A DNA stretch of 64,000 nucleotides from Saprospiraceae bacterium. GTDB lineage: Bacteria; Bacteroidota; Bacteroidia; Chitinophagales; Saprospiraceae. Position 1 is the first letter of the stretch; each line of letters opens with the position of its first letter. The DNA is taken from contig JADJJL010000006.1 of NCBI GenBank assembly GCA_016710265.1, positions 496,001-560,000 on the forward strand, given 5' to 3'. The notes below the pieces were generated by a model that was not told the DNA's origin, did not search any database, and saw nothing but the letters and a program-made list of their open reading frames with translations. Of this stretch, positions 7,968-17,173 are shown piece after piece. Made by a program: the position numbers and the translations under genes.

Positions 7968-9473
7968 ATGAATATAAAGTCTAATCTGGCCCGCGCCACC
8001 GCGCAAGTGGTTTGTAAGCGAGAAGAAAGGCTAGCCACCCAAGCTGTTGCAAAACAAAATGCCATATTTAAAGCCCTGCTCATTAAGGGGAAAGAAACCA
8101 AATTTGGAAAAGACCATCGATTTGATTCGATTAAGGATTATGCCGGATTTTGTAAAAATGTGCCTATCCGGGATTATGAAGCCTTAAAAAGCTATTTTGA
8201 AGAGTGCAAAAATGGCAAACCCGATATACTATGGCCTGGAAAACCCAAATATCTAGCCAAAACCTCCGGGACTACCAGTGGTTCTAAATACATTCCTATT
8301 TCAAGATCGAGTGTCTCCAACCATATAAATTCAGCTAGAAATGCTTTGTTTTCATACGTGTACCATCAACCGAAAACCCGCATTTTTGATGGTAAAATGT
8401 TGTTTTTATCAGGTTCACCCATCCTGGAAAATCTAAATGGCATTCCAACAGGCCGTTTGTCCGGAATTGTAAATCATGAAATACCCAGTTGGTTTTCAAA
8501 AGCGAAATTACCTGGAAATGAAATAAACTCAATTCAGCCCTGGGATTTAAAAGTTGAAAAAATTATAGAAGATTTATGGAATAAGGATCTTCGTGTGGTC
8601 AGTGGAATTCCACCATGGATCCAAATGTTTTTTGAAAAAATAATTGAATTTAGCGGTAAAAAACATGTCTGCGATGTATTCCCTAATTTAGAATTGTACA
8701 TACATGGTGGGGTGAATTATGATCCCTATTCAAAAAAAATCAACCATTTGGTTGGAAAGGATCTTGCATTAATTGAGACCTATCCCGCCAGTGAAGGATT
8801 TATAGCCTATCAGGATGACCCAAGTGTAGATGCTATGCGTTTGGTTACTAACTCAGGTATTTTTTATGAATTTGTACAATTGTCTGAGATAAATCAAGAG
8901 CATCCAACCAGAATTAGTTTACAGGATGTAAAAACAGATATAGACTATGCGATTGTACTCAACAGCAATGCGGGTCTATGGGCCTATTTATTGGGGGATG
9001 TGGTTCGCTTTGTGAGTCTGAATCCTTGGAGGCTCAAAGTAACAGGTAGGGTCAGTCAGTATATTTCAGCCTTTGGTGAACATGTCATTGCTGCGGAGGT
9101 TGAAAATGCGATCAGCCATGTAATTAAACAGTTTAATCTAAAGATCAATGAATTTACCGTGGCACCTCAAATCCAACCACAAGATCAGACTTTACCTTAT
9201 CACGAATGGTATATCGAATTTGATAAAATTCCTAATTCGCTGGATGAAATAGAAAAAGCACTCGATGGAGAATTGGCCAAGCGCAATAATTATTATGCGG
9301 ATCTCATCAACAATAAAATTTTAGATCAATTAAAGATTAGATGTATCAAGAATGATGGTTTCAAAAAATACATGATGAGTGTCAATCAGTATGGAGAACA
9401 ATATAAAGTCAAGCGATTGTCCAATAACCGTACGATTGCAGATGCTTTGAATACATTACAAGTGATTATTTAA
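7968..9473 (+). CDS. GH3-family acyl-adenylate/amidosynthetase-like protein
   Basis: A protein of 501 residues resembling the GH3 auxin-responsive family of ATP-dependent acyl-acid adenylating enzymes. Visible motifs are the phosphate loop TSGTTSGSKYIPIS at about 100-113, YPASEG at about 264-269, and the GDVVRF...VTGR region at about 340-360, all in the order of the ANL superfamily. In plants GH3 enzymes conjugate amino acids to hormones; the substrate of the bacterial versions is unknown, so only the chemistry class is inferred. The stop overlaps the end of the convergent porP-like gene by four bases. Confidence 0.88.
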   Translation: MNIKSNLARATAQVVCKREERLATQAVAKQNAIFKALLIKGKETKFGKDHRFDSIKDYAGFCKNVPIRDYEALKSYFEECKNGKPDILWPGKPKYLAKTSGTTSGSKYIPISRSSVSNHINSARNALFSYVYHQPKTRIFDGKMLFLSGSPILENLNGIPTGRLSGIVNHEIPSWFSKAKLPGNEINSIQPWDLKVEKIIEDLWNKDLRVVSGIPPWIQMFFEKIIEFSGKKHVCDVFPNLELYIHGGVNYDPYSKKINHLVGKDLALIETYPASEGFIAYQDDPSVDAMRLVTNSGIFYEFVQLSEINQEHPTRISLQDVKTDIDYAIVLNSNAGLWAYLLGDVVRFVSLNPWRLKVTGRVSQYISAFGEHVIAAEVENAISHVIKQFNLKINEFTVAPQIQPQDQTLPYHEWYIEFDKIPNSLDEIEKALDGELAKRNNYYADLINNKILDQLKIRCIKNDGFKKYMMSVNQYGEQYKVKRLSNNRTIADALNTLQVII

Positions 9474-10534
9474 AATTTAGGGCAAACGTATCCATCATTG
9501 TCATAGTTCCCGATCCAGGTCAAACCCAATTCAAAGGAGTGGGTTGGATTTGAAAATCGTATGGCATCTCTTAAGCCAATGTCATAGTGCAAGCCAATGA
9601 TAAAGCTTTTAATTTCAAAACCAATTTGAAGGCCCAGATCGACGGGAGTAATGGAGGTGCCGGACGCCACATTTCTTAGAGAACCTGCTGTATGTAAGGC
9701 CGTTTGATTGATGCTGTAAAATGATTTGCGGTAACCCGTACCAATTTGGATAATGGTGTGTGGGCCTTGAGTGCCAATAAATATTCTTGGAATGATTTGT
9801 TCGTATTTGGTGATTTCATACACAAAATTAAAAATCGTATTGGTACGAATCAATGCCTTGTAATCAGAAGATCCTCTATAGTTTATATCATCCAGATTTT
9901 TGAAAAAAGAAAAATTGGGTCGAAAAATATAGTGAATGGATGATGACAATTGCATGTTCCATCGACTGCTTATTTGAGTTTGATAGCCCAAGCCTATTTT
10001 CAAATCGGGTGTGGTATGTATGTTGATTGGTAAAATCTCCTGTGTAGGGTTGTCATATTTATTTAAACCATCAAATTGATCTTGAAAATAAATATTGTCA
10101 TAACTTAATGATCGTTGAAGAAGCCCGATGCCAATACCTCCTGATAAATAGCTGTTTCTAAATTTGTCTAATTTTTTATAGTAGGACAGACCCACACCCA
10201 TTTCATTTTTATTCCAATCCAGTAATTGTGCGCGATCTGATAAAAAGTAGGCACCTAAAGACAAATAGTCATTTCGAAAGTCTTGATTTTTGAGATCAAA
10301 CTTAATGTCTCCGGTGATTCCAAAGCTGCGATAAGGATCTTCTACAAATTTAATCCATTGGTCTCTGTTGATCAAACTCACTTTAACAGTTCCTTCAAAC
10401 ATACCCGAAAGAACCGGATTGTAGTAGGTTTGGAAAAGATTGTATTGTGAAAAACTGATGTCCTGGCTTTTGACAATGCCATGTATCAAAATGAAAATCA
10501 GTAAAATGTAGTATTTTTGTACTTTGAATGTCAT
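9470..10534 (-). CDS. PorP/SprF-family type IX secretion membrane protein
   Basis: An outer-membrane protein of 354 residues starting at the ATG that precedes a clear signal peptide (FKVQKYYILLIFILIHGIVKSQ region). The mature N-terminus DISFSQYNLFQTYYNPVLSGMFEGTVKVSLINRDQW is the hallmark of PorP/SprF; the middle repeats GLGYQTQ and IGTGYRKS and the C-terminus SFELGLTWIG look like barrel strands. Family members assemble with T9SS components or tether surface proteins such as SprB. Here the gene stands alone, so it may be one of several paralogues. An ATG 48 bases upstream would put non-hydrophobic residues before the signal peptide and is less likely. Confidence 0.88.
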   Translation of the reverse strand: MTFKVQKYYILLIFILIHGIVKSQDISFSQYNLFQTYYNPVLSGMFEGTVKVSLINRDQWIKFVEDPYRSFGITGDIKFDLKNQDFRNDYLSLGAYFLSDRAQLLDWNKNEMGVGLSYYKKLDKFRNSYLSGGIGIGLLQRSLSYDNIYFQDQFDGLNKYDNPTQEILPINIHTTPDLKIGLGYQTQISSRWNMQLSSSIHYIFRPNFSFFKNLDDINYRGSSDYKALIRTNTIFNFVYEITKYEQIIPRIFIGTQGPHTIIQIGTGYRKSFYSINQTALHTAGSLRNVASGTSITPVDLGLQIGFEIKSFIIGLHYDIGLRDAIRFSNPTHSFELGLTWIGNYDNDGYVCPKF

Positions 10535-10611
10535 GTTATTTTGCAATCTATTGCGACTGTAAAAGTAAACAAATGCAATCAATCGCCTTTTAGTAAATTT
10601 ATGACCTTAAG

Positions 10612-11334
10612 ATGAGTATCTTCCAAACAAACCGATCATTGATTCCGTTGAGGGCCGAACAAAGGCATTCCAGCGAGATGTTGAGCCAATTGTTGTATGG
10701 AGATTCTTTCGAAGTACTTCAAAAAAACAATAGTTGGTTGCAAATTCAAACTTGTTCGGATGAATACACTGGATGGATTGAAACAGAAGGTTTTCAGGAA
10801 ATGGAGAGTAGACCAACTGTATTTATAACAGAAGGTTTATTTCCAATAAACATAGCATCAGGGATTACGCATTTAACTTTTGGTGCCCATTGTCCAGAGC
10901 ATTTTTTAAGTGAAGAAGATAAGCATAATTTTAATAAATGGAGTTCAGCCAACTTTGATCATAAATTGGATCATTTTAAGAAGACATTTTTGAATGCGCC
11001 GTATTTATGGGGTGGTAAGTCTGTACTTGGAATAGATTGTTCCGGTTTGACACAATTGTTTGCTGCCTTTTTTAAAATTGGAATCAAGAGAGATGCCAAG
11101 CAACAAGCTATGGAAGGTATTGAGCTTTCATTTGCAAATATCCAAGCAGGTGATTTTGCCTTTTTTAACAATGCGGAAAATAAAATCACACATGTAGGTA
11201 TTGTTTTACAAGAAAATAAAATTCTTCACGCATCGGATTATGTGCGCATAGATGACTTAAAGCCAGAAGGGATTTTTAGATCTCTTGACGCTAAAATGAG
11301 TCACAAACTACATTCTCTTAAAAGAATTTTATAG
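10612..11334 (+). CDS. SH3/NlpC-P60 cell-wall endopeptidase
   Basis: A protein of 240 residues. The first part (about 10-65) looks like a bacterial SH3 domain (LLYGDSFEVLQ, WLQIQTCSDEYTGWI). The C-terminal part (about 115-240) is an NlpC/P60 domain: YLWGGKSVLGIDCSG gives the nucleophile Cys143, and KITHVGIV gives His194, followed by ILHAS. Such enzymes cut the D-glutamyl-diamino acid bond of peptidoglycan stem peptides. No signal peptide is evident, as in several cytoplasmic muropeptide-recycling homologues. It converges on the cystathionine beta-synthase gene with nine bases between the stops. Confidence 0.9.
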   Translation: MSIFQTNRSLIPLRAEQRHSSEMLSQLLYGDSFEVLQKNNSWLQIQTCSDEYTGWIETEGFQEMESRPTVFITEGLFPINIASGITHLTFGAHCPEHFLSEEDKHNFNKWSSANFDHKLDHFKKTFLNAPYLWGGKSVLGIDCSGLTQLFAAFFKIGIKRDAKQQAMEGIELSFANIQAGDFAFFNNAENKITHVGIVLQENKILHASDYVRIDDLKPEGIFRSLDAKMSHKLHSLKRIL

Positions 11335-11343
11335 CCCATTGAA

Positions 11344-12702
11344 TTAAATGGCTCTGATAATATCGTATTTCGTCAAAACATGGAATCGATTGTTGACATC
11401 TTTTGTAACAACACCCGGAATTTTTTCATCAAAACATTTGTTCAATAGACTCATCGGCATATCCATTGGTACCATGGGCATTGGATCTGACATAATGCTG
11501 GAGACTTCCTTGTCTGCATTGTGCAAAGGATTTTCCAGAATAAACGAAAGAATTGAATTTTCGGAAATGGTGCCAGATATAATTCCATCTACCATCACAG
11601 GTAGTTGAGAAATGTCTCTGTCTTTCATTATTTTGAGAACTTCCTTAATTTTATCGGTGGCTTGCACTGAATAAAATTCCTTATCAGATTTGGCATAGAC
11701 CAGATCAGAAACTTTTTTCTCTGAATTTAAAAAGCCTCTTTCTCTCATCCAATCATCATTGTATATTTTTCCAATGTATCGGCTTCCATGATCATGAAAT
11801 ACCAATACGATGACATCATCTTTGGTGAAGTTTTGTTTGAGTTGTAATAATCCGGCCATGGCAGAACCAGCTGAATATCCTAGAAGTATTCCTTCTTCTC
11901 TGGCCAATCTTCTGGCTGCGAGAGCGGCATCTTTGTCTGTTACTTTTTCAAAATGGTCGATTAACGAAAAATCAACATTTTTCGGTAAGATATCTTCCCC
12001 AATTCCTTCTGTGATGTAAGGGTAGATTTCTTTTTCGTCAAAAACACCTGTTTCATGGTATTTTTTAAACACGGAGCCATAAGTATCGATTCCCCAAATT
12101 TTAATGTTTGGATTTTTTTCTTTTAGAAATTTAGCAATCCCAGATATCGTTCCTCCGGTTCCAACACCAACCACGAGATGGGTGATTTTACCGTCAGTTT
12201 GTTCCCAAATTTCTGGTCCCGTGCTTTCATAATGGGCTTTGGCATTGCTTAAATTGTCATATTGGTTACACCAAAATGAATTTGGAATTTCTTTGCTCAA
12301 TTTTTCTGCTACCGAATAATAAGATCGCGGATCTGTAGGCTCTACGTTGGTTTGACAAACAATGACTTCTGCCCCCATCGCTTTGAGCATGTCAATCTTT
12401 TCTTTGGATTGCTTATCACTGGTGGTAAAAATACAACGGTAACCTCTCACACAAGCGACTAAGGCAAGGCCCATGCCCGTATTTCCGCTGGTACATTCTA
12501 TGATGGTTCCCCCCGGTTTTAGTTTTCCTGCGCTTTCTGCATCATCAATCATTTTGACAGCCATTCTGTCCTTAATGGAATGTCCCGGATTAAATGTTTC
12601 TATTTTTGCGAGCACCAAACCTGGTACATCTGAACTTACTTTATTGAGTTTGAGGAGGGGAGTGTTACCTATTGTTTCAAGGATATTTTTATAATATTGC
12701 AT
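11344..12702 (-). CDS. Cystathionine beta-synthase
   Basis: A fold-type II PLP enzyme of 452 residues joined to two C-terminal CBS domains (about 335-450). Near the N-terminus TIGNTPL and NPGHSIKDR give the PLP lysine, and SGNTGMG and GVGTGGT bind the cofactor phosphate. The DPRSYYSVAEKL and FWCNQYDNLSN blocks separate cystathionine beta-synthase from plain cysteine synthase. It condenses serine (or cysteine) with homocysteine. The start at 12702 is preferred over ATG 12729 because a TATTTTTG box at 12727-12734 overlaps the latter. The gamma-family PLP enzyme at 36689 could complete reverse transsulfuration. Confidence 0.9.
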   Translation of the reverse strand: MQYYKNILETIGNTPLLKLNKVSSDVPGLVLAKIETFNPGHSIKDRMAVKMIDDAESAGKLKPGGTIIECTSGNTGMGLALVACVRGYRCIFTTSDKQSKEKIDMLKAMGAEVIVCQTNVEPTDPRSYYSVAEKLSKEIPNSFWCNQYDNLSNAKAHYESTGPEIWEQTDGKITHLVVGVGTGGTISGIAKFLKEKNPNIKIWGIDTYGSVFKKYHETGVFDEKEIYPYITEGIGEDILPKNVDFSLIDHFEKVTDKDAALAARRLAREEGILLGYSAGSAMAGLLQLKQNFTKDDVIVLVFHDHGSRYIGKIYNDDWMRERGFLNSEKKVSDLVYAKSDKEFYSVQATDKIKEVLKIMKDRDISQLPVMVDGIISGTISENSILSFILENPLHNADKEVSSIMSDPMPMVPMDMPMSLLNKCFDEKIPGVVTKDVNNRFHVLTKYDIIRAI

Positions 12703-12726
12703 ACGGTCGAATGTTGAATTAAGATG

Positions 12727-12734
12727 CAAAAATA
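12727..12734 (-). promoter_or_regulatory. -7 box TATTTTTG for cystathionine beta-synthase
   Basis: Exact TAnnTTTG match on the minus strand, 24 bases before the ATG at 12702. It covers the alternative ATG at 12729, which decides the start. Confidence 0.5.
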
Positions 12735-12746
12735 GTTAATTTACAA

Positions 12747-13592
12747 CTATTTAGAATATTTGACTTCCACAAAAAACTTTTTATCGATTGCCCAAAGTTC
12801 CCTGGCAACTTCGGATGAAACAACAATTTCCACATCATCCGCAAAGTTGATGGGGATTTTTCCAATCACTTTCGCTTGTACAGATCTTCCAGTAATAGGG
12901 TTTAAAATTTGGATGTATTTATTTTTACCAACCTCGCGGTGGAGCGCGTAAAATCTACCTTTCCCCAATTCCACTCTTGATCTTGCTGCAACTCCTCTTT
13001 TTTCAAAATTATATTTAAAAATTGGAGCTGAAATGACAGGTTCAGAGTGATTTAATTGTGTAATAGTATCAGATAATTGTTTTTTTATGATTGGTTCATG
13101 TGTTGTTTCAAGAGCTTGACTTTTAATTTCATCTTGTCCTGTAAGCCATCCAATTTGAACGATATGTCCTGCTTGAATCCCATGGTGGATGTGCGGATTT
13201 AAATGCTCAAATTCTTTCCTGGAAAAGGAGGTTTTATGTTTTAAGATATGGTAAAATGTTTCCTTTGCAGCGACTTCATAATAAAGGGCTTTGCTTGTTT
13301 TGTTTTGCTTAAAACTGATGTCCACCGGAACTTTAAGCCATTCATATTCTTTAATGGCCTTTAATTGTGCCTTGTTTTGGAATTTGGACAGGTTTTGTTC
13401 TGATTGGAGATACAATTTTGCAATGCTGTATAGAGTTTGTTTTTTACTCACTTCGTGGAGGACATAAGGTCTATATTGTTGATCGAATTGAACCAAAAGC
13501 TTTTCGGGCAATTGATATAAGGCTTGTTCCTGACCCATCGTTGGAATTAAAGCAAACAAGCAAATGGAAAGAAAAATTGATAAAACCCTCAT
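12747..13592 (-). CDS. LysM/RlpA-like secreted cell-wall protein
   Basis: A secreted protein of 281 residues with a signal peptide (MRVLSIFLSICLFALIPTMGQ). Two LysM-like modules follow: YVLHEVSKKQTLYSIAKLY at about 45-63, and YYEVAAKETFYHILKHKTSF at about 105-125. The last 85 residues (GVAARSRVELGKGRFYALH, then NPITGRSVQAKVIGKIP, then SSEVARELWAIDKKFFVEVKY) resemble the double-psi beta barrel of RlpA-like proteins. Related proteins bind peptidoglycan, and some are lytic transglycosylases, but the catalytic aspartate cannot be identified here, so only binding is supported. A start seven residues upstream exists but lies before the hydrophobic leader. Confidence 0.72.
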   Translation of the reverse strand: MRVLSIFLSICLFALIPTMGQEQALYQLPEKLLVQFDQQYRPYVLHEVSKKQTLYSIAKLYLQSEQNLSKFQNKAQLKAIKEYEWLKVPVDISFKQNKTSKALYYEVAAKETFYHILKHKTSFSRKEFEHLNPHIHHGIQAGHIVQIGWLTGQDEIKSQALETTHEPIIKKQLSDTITQLNHSEPVISAPIFKYNFEKRGVAARSRVELGKGRFYALHREVGKNKYIQILNPITGRSVQAKVIGKIPINFADDVEIVVSSEVARELWAIDKKFFVEVKYSK

Positions 13593-13607
13593 AAATTGAA
13601 ATTTGTG

Positions 13608-13615
13608 CAAATATA
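13608..13615 (-). promoter_or_regulatory. -7 box TATATTTG for the LysM/RlpA-like gene
   Basis: Exact TAnnTTTG match on the minus strand, 15 bases before the ATG at 13592. It overlaps neither gene and lies in the divergent spacer with kdsB. Confidence 0.45.
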
Positions 13616-13660
13616 TTACATTTTTATTTAATATAAATACTATTGTAAAACAATTGTTTA

Positions 13661-14410
13661 ATGAAAGTTATTGCCATTATTCCCGCCAGATTGGGCTCCA
13701 CCAGATTGCCGCGAAAAGTTTTGCGCCAAATTCATGGTAAATCCTTGATACAGAGGGTTTATGAACAAGTAAGCATCTGTGCAGTCATCGATGAGCTGGT
13801 GGTGGCTGTAGACCACCAAGAAGTGTTTGAGCACGTACTTTCTTTCGGAGGGAATGCGATAATGACAGATCCGGGACTCTTGTCAGGGACGGATCGATGT
13901 GCGGAAGTTAGTTCACAATTTAGTGATTACCCATTGGTCATCAATGTGCAGGGAGATGAACCTTTCATATCACATCAAGAATTGGAAATTGTAGTCAATT
14001 TACTGAAAAACATGGATGCAGATATTGCATCGCTAATGGTAAAGATCACAGAACAAGAGCAGATTCATAATCCTAATGTTGTAAAACTGTTATGCAATCA
14101 TTCTGCAGAAGCCATGTATTTTTCAAGGGCAGCGATACCCTTTAATAGATCGGAGTCTACTTTAAATTGGAGTGAGCACCATGACTATTGGAGACATATC
14201 GGGGTTTATGGTTTTAAGCGAGAAGTCTTGCTTGAATTGTGTAAATTGCCCGAAAGTCAATATGAAAAAATTGAAAAATTGGAGCAGTTGAGATGGTTAG
14301 AAGCCGGATATAAAATTAAAATGGGTGTTTGTCATTACCATGGAATTGGCATCGACACCGAAGCTGATTTAGAACTGGCTGAAAAGATGTTGTCAAAACT
14401 AATAATATAG
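13661..14410 (+). CDS. kdsB: 3-deoxy-manno-octulosonate cytidylyltransferase
   Basis: A cytoplasmic enzyme of 249 residues that activates Kdo with CTP to make CMP-Kdo for lipopolysaccharide. The N-terminal IIPARLGSTRLPRKVL is the nucleotide-binding signature, NVQGDEPF is the metal and sugar-binding motif, and HIGVYGFKRE with GIGIDTEADLELAE near the C-terminus are typical of KdsB. The length matches the family. Its presence implies a Kdo-containing outer-membrane lipopolysaccharide. It is divergent from the LysM/RlpA-like gene. Confidence 0.96.
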   Translation: MKVIAIIPARLGSTRLPRKVLRQIHGKSLIQRVYEQVSICAVIDELVVAVDHQEVFEHVLSFGGNAIMTDPGLLSGTDRCAEVSSQFSDYPLVINVQGDEPFISHQELEIVVNLLKNMDADIASLMVKITEQEQIHNPNVVKLLCNHSAEAMYFSRAAIPFNRSESTLNWSEHHDYWRHIGVYGFKREVLLELCKLPESQYEKIEKLEQLRWLEAGYKIKMGVCHYHGIGIDTEADLELAEKMLSKLII

Positions 14411-14519
14411 AAGTATTTGCAGATGCTTTTATATTTATCCATTTTTTTGTCGACGAAATAGAAGGATTGATCTAATTAAATCTTAAGCAGATCAATTATA
14501 GCAACTTTTTAAGTTTCAT

Positions 14520-15785
14520 TTGGTTAGAACGGAAATCTTTTTTATGGTTTTCTTTTTCTTTTTTGTTATACTTTTTTTAATTGAGATTTACGCATTTCAG
14601 GGATTTAGGGTAGTGAGCAATTCTATTCAATCAGATCCCTTACGTTTGATGACCAATTGGACATACTGGCTACTCACCATCGTATTATTGTTGCTAACCA
14701 TTTATGGTATTTGGCAATACCGAAAAACCTTTCAATTTCCAGTACTTTCAAAATGGACCTTAAATTTATTCATCTCTTTTTTAGTCACAAAAATAGTATT
14801 CATTGTATTTGTCTTTTCTGAAGATATATATCGTTTGGTTTTTGGTATTGGCACGAAAATAATGGGTACAGAAACCAGCAGTTTTTTGCCGGAACGCAGA
14901 TTGTTTTTTAATCAATTGGGATTGGCAGTTGCAGCGGTTCCGTTTGTTTCATTTCTTTATGGAATTACAAAAGGTAAATATCATTTTAAGGTACATAAAC
15001 TGAGTATTGAGTTTGACGATTTGCCAGAAAAATTTAATGGCTTTACCATAGCTCAAATTTCGGACTTTCACAGTGGAAGTTTTGATGATCATACTGAAGT
15101 AGAGCGCGGTATTGAATTATTGGCTGAGCAGAAATGTGATGTGATTGTTTTTACTGGTGATTTGGTCAATAACAAGGCCGACGAATTTGAACCATATTTG
15201 GACCTATTTAAGAATTTATTGGCACCTTCCGGAAAATATTCTATTCTAGGTAATCATGATTATGGTGATTATGTGAGTTGGCCATCACCCGAAGAAAAAC
15301 AAAAGAATTTTGACAAATTATGCGACTTGCATTCTCAAGCCGGATTCACATTACTTCGTGATGAGAATGTCCTCATTGAAAAAGAAGATCAAAGTATCGC
15401 AATGAGCGGTGTAGAGAATTGGGGACTCGGTTTTGGTAAAAGAGGAAATTTAGAAAAAGCAATGTCTGGATTACCCAAAGATTTGTTTAAAATATTGCTT
15501 TCTCATGATCCAACCCATTGGGAAAATGAAGTCAAGACATCGGAGCACCTAGTGAGACTATGTTTATCTGGTCATACCCATGGAGCACAAATGGGTGTTG
15601 AAATTCCTGGTGTAAAATTTAGTCCGGTGCAGTTTAGATATCCGCATTGGGCGGGACTTAAGGAAGAAAATGGAAGGTTTCACTACATTAACCGTGGTTT
15701 CGGATATTTGGGTTTTGCAGGAAGGGTTGGCATCTGGCCGGAAATTACGGTCATTGAATTACGTAGAAAGGGAGGAGATAGCTAA
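14520..15785 (+). CDS. Membrane-anchored metallophosphoesterase
   Basis: A protein of up to 421 residues with four N-terminal hydrophobic segments (to about residue 155) and a C-terminal calcineurin-like phosphoesterase domain. The metal-binding motifs are all visible: ISDFHSGSF, FTGDLVNN, LGNHDYGDY, LLSHDP and SGHTHGAQ. YaeI/YkuE relatives act on lipid substrates such as UDP-diacylglucosamine or unknown phosphodiesters; the substrate here is not known. The long open start is TTG at 14520; ATG at 14544 is a good alternative and only shortens the first helix. The gene ends immediately before the hairpin array. Confidence 0.88.
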   Translation: MVRTEIFFMVFFFFFVILFLIEIYAFQGFRVVSNSIQSDPLRLMTNWTYWLLTIVLLLLTIYGIWQYRKTFQFPVLSKWTLNLFISFLVTKIVFIVFVFSEDIYRLVFGIGTKIMGTETSSFLPERRLFFNQLGLAVAAVPFVSFLYGITKGKYHFKVHKLSIEFDDLPEKFNGFTIAQISDFHSGSFDDHTEVERGIELLAEQKCDVIVFTGDLVNNKADEFEPYLDLFKNLLAPSGKYSILGNHDYGDYVSWPSPEEKQKNFDKLCDLHSQAGFTLLRDENVLIEKEDQSIAMSGVENWGLGFGKRGNLEKAMSGLPKDLFKILLSHDPTHWENEVKTSEHLVRLCLSGHTHGAQMGVEIPGVKFSPVQFRYPHWAGLKEENGRFHYINRGFGYLGFAGRVGIWPEITVIELRRKGGDS

Positions 15786-15841
15786 ATAAGCTGCTTGTAC
15801 GCCTTTTTTAGCAAATCATCATAACAATTTAATATCGAATT

Positions 15842-16610
15842 ATTGAACCCCTCGCGGGGTTCTATTTCCTTGTGATCAATAACCACAAATTGCATCTGTG
15901 GTTATTGGTATTAAATCCCTTCGGGATTTTAAGCTAGCTCATTTTTTTAAATTAATATCTGGATTTTTTTTGTAACCCCGAAGGGGTTAAATATTAATAA
16001 CACCGCATGAAATGCGGTGTTATTAACGTCATAAACAATCACCAACCCCGAAGGGGTTGAATCATCATTACTATTTAATATCCAATTATTGAACCCCTCG
16101 CGGGGTTCTATTTCCTTGTGATCAATAACCACAAATTGCATCTGTGGTTATTGGTATTAAATCCCTTCGGGATTTTAATGTATCACAAATCAATCATTTT
16201 TATATTAGGAACCAATTAATTTAACCCCGAAGGGGTTAAACACTAACAACACCGCTTGCAATGCGGTGTTATTAACCCCATAATTAAGCACCAACCCCGA
16301 AGGGGTTGAATCATCATAAGTCTTTTACAATCGAATTATTGAACCCCTCGCGGGGTTCGATTTTCTAGTTTTCAATAACCGCAGATTTCATCTGCGGTTA
16401 TTGAAATTTAATCCCTTCGGGATTTTAATGTATCTCAAATCAATCATTTTTATATTAGGAACCAATTATTTAACCCCGAAGGGGTTAAACACTAATAACA
16501 CCGCTTGCAATGCGGTGTTATTAACCCCATAATTAATCACCAACCCCGAAGGGGTTGAATCATTATAAATATATCACATCGAAATGTTGAACCCCTCTAG
16601 GAGTTAGATT
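15842..16610. repeat. Tandem array of ~248-bp units, each holding six hairpins
   Basis: Three full units begin at 15842, 16088 and 16338, with a decayed fourth at 16586, giving spacings of 246, 250 and 248. Each full unit holds, in order: GAACCCC-TCGC-GGGGTTC; a stem around AATAACCACA/TGTGGTTATT; AAATCCC-TTC-GGGATTT; TAACCCC-GAA-GGGGTTA; a long stem around AACACCGC/GCGGTGTT; and CAACCCC-GAA-GGGGTTG. In unit 1 the fifth hairpin has a perfect 15-base-pair stem with a GAA loop (15994-16026). The array fills the whole space between two convergent genes, with no convincing coding sequence. It resembles REP-like palindromes; a terminator role or an RNA role are possible. Confidence 0.9.
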
Positions 16611-16634
16611 TCCATTGCGAGTTTTACAAATAAA

Positions 16635-17138
16635 TTACTTCTTAACTCTTTTTTCTTGGTGCAATGATTTGAATTTTTTCATCCTTTCCTGATGCTCCAA
16701 TTTTCTCTTGGCAATGTAGCCTTTAATGAGTTTATCTTCCTGGATGGGTAAACCCTTTAAGTCGCGATAAAACGCTCTAATCAAAAGGTCTATTTTATCA
16801 TCGATCTCAACGACTCCTTTCAGTTTATAATAATGGCTTAATCGACTACCTTGGTCAAATCCCCAATTAAGGGAAATCCATCTACCCAAACTATAGTGCA
16901 ATTTACTGGCAATGGTGTCTTCTGGTGCGGTGATTAGTTTTTTTCTTCCTTCTACGTCAGTGAGCCTTTTTAGTTCCTCCATGGCTTCCTTGGTGTCCTT
17001 AGGGATGTAGACATCATCGATTCTGCTTAATAAAATTCGCTCATTGTATTTTTTAATATACTCGACAGAATCTAAATCCTGCGATTTTAAAGAAGTAAAT
17101 AATAAGCAAAATAAGATCAAAGAAAAATATTGTTTCAT
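16635..17138 (-). CDS. Secreted protein resembling DUF6794
   Basis: A protein of 167 residues with a signal peptide ending near LKSQ (about residue 19). The mature part begins with a helical stretch including VYIPKDTKEAMEELKRL, then LHYSLGRWISLNWGF and HYYKLKGVVEIDDKIDLLIRAFYRDLKG; this order recalls the small DUF6794 family, but the match is from memory and not certain. The C-terminus is strongly basic. The gene follows msrB on the same strand after 35 bases and may share its transcript. No function is known. Confidence 0.6.
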   Translation of the reverse strand: MKQYFSLILFCLLFTSLKSQDLDSVEYIKKYNERILLSRIDDVYIPKDTKEAMEELKRLTDVEGRKKLITAPEDTIASKLHYSLGRWISLNWGFDQGSRLSHYYKLKGVVEIDDKIDLLIRAFYRDLKGLPIQEDKLIKGYIAKRKLEHQERMKKFKSLHQEKRVKK

Positions 17139-17173
17139 GATACTTGAATCAACGAGATACTATAAAAAATATT

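Noticed and set aside
15947..16141. Open frame inside the hairpin array
   Set aside because: It is made of repeated palindromic sequence, has no family signature and differs between units; it is an artefact of the repeats.
15842..16610. CRISPR array
   Set aside because: The repeated units are about 248 bases with several palindromes each and no spacers of regular length, and there are no cas genes.
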